Of a stretch of DNA of 26,710 bases, positions 18,493 through 24,353 are shown one piece after another. Made by a program: the position numbers and the translations under genes. The number at the start of each line of letters is the position of its first letter. Within the stretch, counting starts at the first letter, position 1. Below the pieces are notes generated by a model. The model searched no databases. It was not told the DNA's origin and saw only the letters and a list, made by a program, of their open reading frames with translations. Source of the stretch: Clostridia bacterium (GTDB taxonomy: Bacteria > Bacillota > Clostridia > TANB77 > CAG-508). The stretch covers positions 1 to 26,710 of the forward strand of contig JAAVZQ010000073.1 of NCBI GenBank assembly GCA_022791735.1. The letters run 5' to 3'.

Positions 18493-20157
18493 ATGGATGA
18501 GAAGACAAAGATAAAATTTAATGTACTTGCAATTATTTGCATATTAGTATTTTCGTTTGTAATAACACCAAAGACTTTGCAAAATGATACTTTTTACACA
18601 ATAAGTATAGGTGAACACATTGTAGAAAATGGAATAGATAGAGAAGATCCATTTGCGTGGACAGAGCTAAAATATACATATCCACATTGGCTATATGATG
18701 TGGCAACCTATTTTGTATATAATATGGGCGGAATGACAGGAATATATATAACAACAGCGGTTTTGAGTTGCATATTAGGTATTATAATATATATAACACA
18801 GGTTAAAGTTAATAAAAATAATTTGTTTTCATTTGCGCTTACAATGCTTATAATGTTTTTGCTTAAAGATTTTATAGCAGCACGTGCACAATTAGTTACA
18901 TTTATACTTTTCATACTTGAGATATTATTTGTAGAATGCTTTTTAAGTTCGAATAAAAAGAGGTATTTAGTAGGACTAGTAGTTATAAGTGCTCTTATAG
19001 CAAACTTACATGCGGCAGTATTCTATGTGTTTTTTGTGCTACTTTTGCCATATTTTGCGGAATATTTTATAATAAAAATAAGAGATTCATTTTTTGCACA
19101 TAAACTTAGAATAAAGCTAATAAAAAACAAGATAGAGAAAATTGCAAAAAAGGGAAAAAATTTAGAAAAGATAGATGCATTACAAGAAAAACTTGCAAAA
19201 GTGGAAGCAAGTTTTGAAAAGTTTAAAGCAAATTCACAAAGAAGAGAAGAAAATCCATATAAAATAAAATTAGTAAGAAGAGATGGGGTAAAATGGTTAA
19301 TACTTGTAGCTGTTATTTGTTTTGCATCAGGACTTTTGACACCAATTGGAGATGAGCCATACACACATATATTTAAGCTACTTTCAGGAACCACAACACA
19401 AGGAATATCAGAGCATCAACCATTAGTTCTTGCTAGTGAAACAAATGCAATAGTAGTGTTGGTTATTATGCTTTCACTTTTGATATTTACAGATACAAAG
19501 ATATCTTTAAAAGATGGGTTTATGCTAGCAGGATTAACTATGCTTACATTTATGACTAGAAGACAAATTTCTTTGCTTTTAATCATAGGTGGACTTTCGA
19601 TTTCAAAAATGATGTGTGATTTTGTAAATAAATATGATAAAACAGGAACAGATGAATTTACCCATTTAATGGTTTCTTGGAAGGGTAAAGCTCTAACTGT
19701 TTTACTATTAGGACTAACAGCATTTAGCATATATAAAGGAAAAATTAATGCTGAATATATAAATTCAAACCAATATCCAGTAGAACTTGCAAACTTTATG
19801 TTAGAGGAAAAGGAAAAAGGCAATTTAGATTTTAATACAATGAAATTATATAATGATTATAACTACGGAAGTTATTTGTTATATAGAGAAATACCTGTGT
19901 TTATAGATTCACGTGCAGACCTTTATTCACCAGAATTTAATGAGGGATGCAAGATTTTTGATGATTATCTTAGTATATCGGCTCTTAGTACGTATTATGA
20001 GGATAAATTTAAAGATTATAGTATAACTCATGCAATGGTTTATACTAATGCTAAGCTTAATATGTTTTTAAGAAGAGATGAGAATTATAAAGAATTATAC
20101 AAAGATAAATATTTTACATTGTATGAAAGGTTGAGTGTAGACAAAGAAGATGCTTAA
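18493..20157 (+). CDS. Polytopic membrane protein, possibly GT-C glycosyltransferase-like
   Basis: The 554-aa protein has about ten hydrophobic segments: one at residues 11-27, several between 75 and 190, then after a charged, coiled-coil-like cytoplasmic loop (about 195-258, KIEKIAKKGKNLEKIDALQE) more from 265 to 420. An early acidic loop (DTFYTISIGEHIVENGIDRE, then DPFAWTELKYTYPHWLYDV) resembles the first loop of GT-C glycosyltransferases, where acidic residues bind metal or a lipid-phosphate donor. The C-terminal 130 residues are soluble (PVFIDSRADLYSPEF). The family is seen in clostridia but I know no function. The next gene, rluD, starts inside its last codons (8-base overlap). No in-frame CGG is present. 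Confidence 0.75.
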   Translation: MDEKTKIKFNVLAIICILVFSFVITPKTLQNDTFYTISIGEHIVENGIDREDPFAWTELKYTYPHWLYDVATYFVYNMGGMTGIYITTAVLSCILGIIIYITQVKVNKNNLFSFALTMLIMFLLKDFIAARAQLVTFILFILEILFVECFLSSNKKRYLVGLVVISALIANLHAAVFYVFFVLLLPYFAEYFIIKIRDSFFAHKLRIKLIKNKIEKIAKKGKNLEKIDALQEKLAKVEASFEKFKANSQRREENPYKIKLVRRDGVKWLILVAVICFASGLLTPIGDEPYTHIFKLLSGTTTQGISEHQPLVLASETNAIVVLVIMLSLLIFTDTKISLKDGFMLAGLTMLTFMTRRQISLLLIIGGLSISKMMCDFVNKYDKTGTDEFTHLMVSWKGKALTVLLLGLTAFSIYKGKINAEYINSNQYPVELANFMLEEKEKGNLDFNTMKLYNDYNYGSYLLYREIPVFIDSRADLYSPEFNEGCKIFDDYLSISALSTYYEDKFKDYSITHAMVYTNAKLNMFLRRDENYKELYKDKYFTLYERLSVDKEDA

Positions 20158-21063
20158 AGCAAATTATATAATTGATGAAAGTTTAACTGGAATAAGGTTA
20201 GATAAGGCTGTTACATTGTTAGATGCAGATTTGTCAAGGCAAACTGTGCAAAGGCTTTTGGACGAAGAAAATATAGTGGTTAATCGGAAAGGTGCAAAAG
20301 CCTTCGTATAAAGTAGCTTTAGGTGATGAGGTTATAATTCAAAAGGATGAACCTAAAGAAGTAAGTATAGAGGCTGAAGATATTCCATTAGATGTTTTAT
20401 ATGAAGATAATGATATAATTGTGGTGAATAAGCCAAAGGGATTGGTTGTGCATCCCGCAAATGGAAATCCTGACGGTACACTTGTTAATGCAATTATGAA
20501 TATAGCAAAAGATTCTCTTTCAGGAATTGGTGGAGAAATTAGACCAGGTATTGTACATAGATTGGATAAAGATACATCTGGGGTGTTAATTGTTGCTAAA
20601 AATGATAAGGCTCATATTGATATAAGTAATCAGATTAAAAATCGTGAAACAAGCAAGATTTACATTGCACTTGTTAGAGGTGTCATAAATGAGAATGAGG
20701 CGACTATTAACATGCCTATTGCAAGAGACTTGAAAGATAGGAAAAAAATGGCGGTTTCTAAAAATGGAAAAGAGGCTATAACTCATTTTAAGGTTTTGAA
20801 GAGGTACGAAGGTTTTACGCTTCTTGAGATAAAGATTGATACTGGTAGAACTCACCAAATAAGGGTACATATGGCTGAAATTAAGCATCCAGTTGTGGGC
20901 GATATGGTTTATTCTAATGGGAAAAATCCTTTTGGGGTTGTTCGGTCAAATGCTTCATGCAAAGAGTATTGAGTTTAGGCATCCAACTTCACATGAGGAT
21001 ATGAAGGTTGAGGCACCTTTGCCTGAGTATTTTGAAGAGGTTTTGAATAGTATGAAACATTAA
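20150..21063 (+). CDS. rluD: Pseudouridine synthase RluD family, two CGG recoding sites
   Basis: RluA/RluD-family enzymes isomerise uridines in 23S rRNA. The ATG at 20150 overlaps the end of the previous gene by eight bases. Residues 1-80 form an S4 RNA-binding domain (GIRLDKAVTLLDADLSRQTV). The catalytic domain has LYEDNDIIVVNKPKGLVVHP, the signature HRLDKDTSG with the catalytic Asp, and GRTHQIRVH. The frame breaks at in-frame CGG 20285 (Gly46 in VVNGKVQKPS, written CGGA) and 20943 (Gly265 in GVVGQMLHAKSIEF, written CGGT). With both skips the protein is 303 aa, the usual length, ending inside the left arm of repeat copy C. Without the first skip the S4 domain would be detached from the catalytic domain. 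The exact target uridines cannot be told from sequence. Confidence 0.93.
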
Positions 21064-21279
21064 AATTAGAATATAGTTTGTCCTGTAGACAGGGTAGTTA
21101 TCTATGATTTTTTCATAACACCTTGGTGTCGTAACCTTTAATCTGTACGCACTTCGTGCTCATAATGTCGGTTACTCCATTTCGCACTCGCGGTTGCTCG
21201 TTTGGTCGCTTACGCGGTGTTATTAAAAAATCATAGATAGAACTACCCTGCGCGGACCTTTAGATATATAATTTTAATG
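21058..21279. repeat. Structured intergenic repeat, copy C
   Basis: The outer arm CATTAAAATTA (21058-21068) is perfectly complementary to TAATTTTAATG (21269-21279), although this sequence differs wholly from the ends of copies A and B. The second arm CAGGGTAGTT (21090-21099) pairs with AACTACCCTG (21241-21250), and GTCC with GGAC. The core matches A and B closely. The left arm contains the rluD stop codon, so the transcript of rluD must run into the element. Confidence 0.85.
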
Positions 21280-21305
21280 GTTCAAAGAATTGAAAGGATT
21301 AAATA

Positions 21306-22034
21306 ATGGAAGAAGAAGTTAGATTACAAAAATTTCTTGCAAGTCATGGTGTTGCATCTCGTAGGAAATGTGAAGAGTATATAGTAGAAGGTCTTGTAGA
21401 AGTAAATGGTAAGATTATTACTGAACTTGGAACTAAAATAAATCCTAGTAAAGATGTAGTAAGCTTTAAAGGAAAAGTAATAGAAAATAAGGATAAAGAT
21501 TTTGTTTATATTCTTTTAAATAAGCCTATTGGTTATATTACGTCAGCAAAAGACCAGTTTAAAAGGGATACAGTTTTAGATTTAGTTAAGACTAAGGCTA
21601 GAGTTGTACCTGTTCGGAAGACTTGATATGTATACTTCACGGAGCTCTTATTCTTACGAATGACCGGTGATTTTGTATATAAAGTAACTCATCCTAAGCA
21701 TGAAATTACAAAAACATATACAGTGACTTTAATTGGGCGGAATTACAAATGATGAAGTAGAAAGGCTAAGGGCAGGAGTTGACATAGGGGATTATGTAAC
21801 AAGGGAAGCAGAGATTAAGATTTTAAAAATTGATAAAGAAAAAAATATTTCAAGGCTAGAGATTACAATACATGAGGGGAAAAATAGGCAAGTAAGAAAA
21901 ATGTGTGAAGCTATACGGTAAAAAGGTAAAAGCACTGCATAGAACAAAGATAGGTAATATTACTGTAAAGGACTTAAAACTTCGGAGAATGGAGATATTT
22001 GGAGAAAAAAGAAGTAGAAAAGTTGCAAAAATAA
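21306..22034 (+). CDS. rluB: rRNA pseudouridine synthase, RsuA/RluB type, six CGG recoding sites
   Basis: Enzymes of this type modify uridines in 23S (RluB) or 16S (RsuA) rRNA. The ATG follows AAAGGA. An S4 domain (RLQKFLASHGVASRRKCEEY) precedes the catalytic domain. In-frame CGG at 21615, 21640, 21665, 21738, 21916 and 21983 break the frame; each skip yields Gly (104, 112, 120, 144, 203, 225). Three of these lie in the family signature VGRLDMYTSGALILTNDGD, next to the catalytic Asp107. With all six the protein is 240 aa, the usual size, and ends KVKALHRTKIGNI... as in the family. Read without skips, it falls into at least three unconnected pieces. I choose rluB over rsuA on overall length and the RKMCEAIGKKVKALHRTKIG tail; the specificity is an inference. 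Confidence 0.9.
21615..21668 (+). other. Three CGG recoding sites at eight-codon spacing around the RluB catalytic Asp
   Basis: CGGA (21615), CGGA (21640) and CGGT (21665) lie exactly 25 bases apart, that is eight triplets plus the skipped base. Each restores a conserved Gly of the pseudouridine synthase signature. All three must be recoded for an active enzyme. Confidence 0.88.
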
Positions 22035-22051
22035 AAAATTAATAGTATAAT
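22023..22051 (+). promoter_or_regulatory. Promoter of the S1-domain gene
   Basis: TTGCAA (22023-22028), a 17-base spacer and TATAAT (22046-22051) lie 32 bases upstream of the S1 gene start. The -35 box overlaps the last codons of the upstream gene. Confidence 0.65.
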
Positions 22052-22082
22052 ATAGAATATACGAAAGAAAGAGGATAAAAAA

Positions 22083-22585
22083 ATGATGTACAAAAGATAT
22101 AATTTATCTGAAACTAATCTTGAAAGAGGTATGTTAGTAAACCGGAACTGTAAAGACTATAAAACCTTATGGTGTATTTATAGAATTAGAAAACCGGTAT
22201 AAGTGGACTTTTATATATAGAGGATATTTGTATTTCCAGGATAAAGTCACCAGGTGAAAGGTTTGAGATAGGACAGAATGTACAGGTAATGGTAAAAGAT
22301 ATAGATAAAGAACAAAATAGGGTTTCTTTTACATATAAAGAACTTTTAGGGACTTGGGAGGATAATATAAAAGAATTTAAACAAGGCACAGTGGTTCAAG
22401 GTATAGTAAGAGATACAGAAAAAGAGAAAAATGGAATATTCATTGAGCTTACTCCAAATCTTGTTGGGCTTGCAGAATATAAAGATAATATAGAATATGG
22501 ACAAAATGTTAATGTATTTATTAAAAAGATTATTCCTGAGAAGAAAAAAGTTAAGTTATTAATTTATGATAACAATACAATTTAA
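22083..22585 (+). CDS. S1-domain RNA-binding protein, two CGG recoding sites
   Basis: The ATG at 22083 follows AGAGGA with eight bases spacing. The 166-aa product has two S1/OB-fold RNA-binding domains: residues 16-90 (RGMLVNGTVKTIKPYGVFIE, then LENGISGLLYIEDI and GQNVQVMVKDIDKEQNRVSF) and about 104-162 (QGTVVQGIVRDTEKEKNGIF, IELTPNLVGLAEYKDNIEYG). In-frame CGG at 22143 (Gly21) and 22195 (Gly38) interrupt the first S1 domain; skipping the C at each restores the canonical G-x-V and NGISGL positions. It may bind mRNA or act near the ribosome, like other small S1 proteins of low-GC bacteria, but no specific function can be assigned. No terminator is obvious after it. Confidence 0.87.
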
Positions 22586-22599
22586 AAGAATACTTAATT

Positions 22600-22690
22600 G
22601 GAAAAGAAGTGGGAATTTGGCTAGTCGTGCGAAGGAGAGCGTCAATGAGGTGTACGAGTGTACATTGATTTGACTTAGGCTGAGCAACAA
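22600..22690 (+). ncRNA. Possible structured leader before the replication-relaxation gene
   Basis: This stretch is visibly richer in G and C than its surroundings. At 22642-22668 TCAA pairs with TTGA and TGTAC with GTACA around a GAGT tetraloop, with a TGAGG bulge. It contains no gene. It may be a leader RNA or cis-regulatory hairpin of the next gene, or a leftover of a mobile element. I recognise no riboswitch class in it. Confidence 0.3.
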
Positions 22691-22734
22691 CAATGTCAAA
22701 ACGCAATTATTTTTCAATTAAAAGGAGAGGTATT

Positions 22735-23673
22735 ATGGTAGAAGATAAAGAAATTGAAGCAAAAAAATCACCGTTTGCATTAAGAGAGGGAGAAATAAAA
22801 ACTTTTGATGGTAAAGACGGCTATGTTTCTATGAATCAAATTGTTCAAAAGATTAATTTAGGACATATAAATGATTTACATTTTGCAATAATTGAATTAA
22901 TTAATGAATTTGAATTTATGACTTCAAGACAAATTTGCCAAATGCTAGACCATAAGGGAATTGAGTATAAATCACAAGATAAGTTAAACAATAAGTTAGA
23001 CCAATTGATTAGATCAAAAATACTTACTAGATATTATTTTACATCAGAAGATGGAAAGGGAATATATAGAATTTATTGTCTAGAAAAAATGGGTAAATAT
23101 CTTCTTACTTCAAGAGGCACAGACTGCAAATGGCAACAGTCAGATAATACAAAACCAGTAGCTATGATAAAGAAGAGGTTAGCAGGAAATCAAGTAATAA
23201 TTGCTTACTTAAATAAAGTAAAAGCTTTTGATGAATATACTGTTAAACCAAGCTTAACGGCAAAAACATTAGGAAAGACATTCAGAGCATCAGGCGGAGG
23301 TGTAAAGCTTACAAAAAATTCAAAATCTATTAACTTTGTATTTGAAGTAATAAGAAGAGAAAGTGATTGGCAAAAGAAATTAGTAGATAAAATGAAAATG
23401 TATAAAGATTTCTATGAAAATTTTGTACCAATGGATTCTGGATATACTACTATTCCACAACTTATAATAGTGTGTGAAGACGAACTTCACACAAAAGAAG
23501 TGTTTAAGGAAATAGTTACAGCAGGAGTAGAAATATCTAAAATTAAGTTATATTTCACAACAGATTTAAGACAAATAGAAGAAAATCTAGGAAAAACTTT
23601 ATTAGAATTTAAGCTAGATGAGGCATCAAAAAAATATAAAGTAGAAGATGTGGAATTGAAACTATTGGATTAG
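22735..23673 (+). CDS. Replication-relaxation family protein with winged-helix domain
   Basis: The start at ATG 22735 follows AAAGGAGAGG with six bases spacing; an in-frame ATG at 22693 lacks such a site. Residues 45-135 look like a winged helix (LHFAIIELINEFEFMTSRQI, DKLNNKLDQLIRSKILTRYY, FTSEDGKGIYRIYCLEKMGK). The remainder is an alpha/beta domain with IIAYLNKVKAFDEY and PQLIIVCEDELHTKEVFKEI, as in replication-relaxation proteins (nickase-like fold) of Gram-positive plasmids and conjugative elements. The 312-aa length fits. A coupling-protein gene lies downstream, which supports a transfer-element context. It contains no in-frame CGG, and it ends in a terminator at 23697. Confidence 0.75.
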   Translation: MVEDKEIEAKKSPFALREGEIKTFDGKDGYVSMNQIVQKINLGHINDLHFAIIELINEFEFMTSRQICQMLDHKGIEYKSQDKLNNKLDQLIRSKILTRYYFTSEDGKGIYRIYCLEKMGKYLLTSRGTDCKWQQSDNTKPVAMIKKRLAGNQVIIAYLNKVKAFDEYTVKPSLTAKTLGKTFRASGGGVKLTKNSKSINFVFEVIRRESDWQKKLVDKMKMYKDFYENFVPMDSGYTTIPQLIIVCEDELHTKEVFKEIVTAGVEISKIKLYFTTDLRQIEENLGKTLLEFKLDEASKKYKVEDVELKLLD

Positions 23674-23696
23674 AAAATTCAACATATATTCACAAA

Positions 23697-23730
23697 GTAG
23701 CTCATGGCAAGGTCATGGGTTGCTTTTTTA
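23697..23730 (+). terminator. Terminator after the replication-relaxation gene
   Basis: GTAGCTCATG (23697-23706) pairs with CATGGGTTGC (23714-23723), including G-T pairs, around a seven-base loop and is followed by six T residues. The end of the hairpin overlaps the next promoter's -35 box. Confidence 0.75.
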
Positions 23731-23748
23731 TGTCAAATGTATTATAAT
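23720..23748 (+). promoter_or_regulatory. Promoter of the GC-rich small gene
   Basis: TTGCTT (23720-23725), a 17-base spacer and TATAAT (23743-23748) lie 52 bases upstream of the start. Between them a near-perfect inverted repeat (GGGTAGC at 23760-23766, GCTATCC at 23769-23775) could be an operator or a leader hairpin. Confidence 0.6.
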
Positions 23749-23799
23749 AAACTTAAGTAGGGTAGCAAGCTATCCTCAAATTTGAAAGGAGCTAAGAAC

Positions 23800-24066
23800 A
23801 TGTTAGGAATAGGACGGTATGAAAAGGCGCGCCTTGATGACCTTAAGGTCAAGAGAGCGCATGTTGTCATCAATTTGATGAGTGGGAAGATATTTGAAGG
23901 TACCATTCATGAAGTTGACGATGCTGTGGTTGTTCTGGACTTGAAGGACGCGAAGGGAGGTAGAACTAGGCAGACGATTTACCGGCATGCTATTGAGACC
24001 TTCCATACCACTTCCGACATCGATGTCTTCAGCACCACTTCCGACAGCGATGCCTTTAGAGTGTAG
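23800..24066 (+). CDS. Small Sm/SH3-like hypothetical protein in a GC-rich island, 88 aa
   Basis: The ATG at 23800 follows AAAGGAG with nine bases spacing and has its own promoter and terminator. Residues 5-65 predict a small beta barrel with a helix first (RYEKARLDDLKVKRAHVVIN, LMSGKIFEGTIHEVDDAVVV), reminiscent of Sm/Hfq-like or SH3-like folds; I do not recognise the family. The last 30 residues hold a nine-residue tandem repeat (TTSDIDVFS, TTSDSDAFR) encoded by 27-bp DNA repeats at 24007 and 24034. Base composition is near 50 percent GC, far above the window. Codons include GCG, CGC, GTC and GAC, and two in-frame CGG (23815, 23983) that read as Arg in an intact frame; skipping a base at the first leads to a stop after about 30 codons. 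This looks like recent transfer. Confidence 0.65.
   Translation: MLGIGRYEKARLDDLKVKRAHVVINLMSGKIFEGTIHEVDDAVVVLDLKDAKGGRTRQTIYRHAIETFHTTSDIDVFSTTSDSDAFRV
24007..24060 (+). repeat. Two tandem 27-bp repeats within the small gene
   Basis: ACCACTTCCGACATCGATG begins at 24007 and ACCACTTCCGACAGCGATG at 24034, with a period of exactly 27 bases. The reading frame is kept, adding nine residues per unit. The few differences show that the duplication is not brand-new. Confidence 0.85.
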
Positions 24067-24151
24067 CTAGGTGAACCAACAAATTGGACATCATTTACCG
24101 TCGGAATATCAGCTGGATTGAGGTCTGCAAAAAGTAGTAACAGCTCCAATG

Positions 24152-24178
24152 AAGGAGGGCGGATTTTCCGCCCTTCTT
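24152..24178 (+). terminator. Terminator after the GC-rich small gene
   Basis: AAGGAGGGCGGA pairs with TCCGCCCTTCTT around a three-base TTT loop. Only short T stretches follow. It closes the GC-rich island; from 24180 the sequence returns to AT-rich. The 24067-24150 stretch has a CCAACAAATTGG palindrome-like segment but no gene, and 24180-24353 shows no gene or clear promoter. Confidence 0.7.
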
Positions 24179-24353
24179 TGAATAATGATAAACTAATTAA
24201 TATTACCTATATTTATATCGAAAAAAACATACAAACTTAGCCAAAATGCTTGATTTTTTAGACAAAATGTGCAATAATATAAGTGTATGTTTATATGAAA
24301 TAAAAAGGAAATTTTAGATAGATTAAAAAAGTTTATAAAAGGCGGTGGAAAGC

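Noticed and set aside
841..22585. Frameshifts explained as sequencing or assembly errors
   Set aside because: An error that adds C before GG should strike in any phase and in noncoding DNA. Here all sites fall at the first base of a Gly codon, none at TGG, AGG or split GG, and hundreds of other GGN codons are untouched. Raw reads would still settle it.
9289..22585. radA, rluD, rluB and the S1 gene as pseudogenes
   Set aside because: Apart from the CGG sites they have no stops, no other indels and all key motifs. Decay would give mixed indel types and point stops.
841..22585. CGG simply reassigned to another amino acid (Trp or Gln)
   Set aside because: Substituting any amino acid leaves the frame wrong; a one-base skip is needed at each site.
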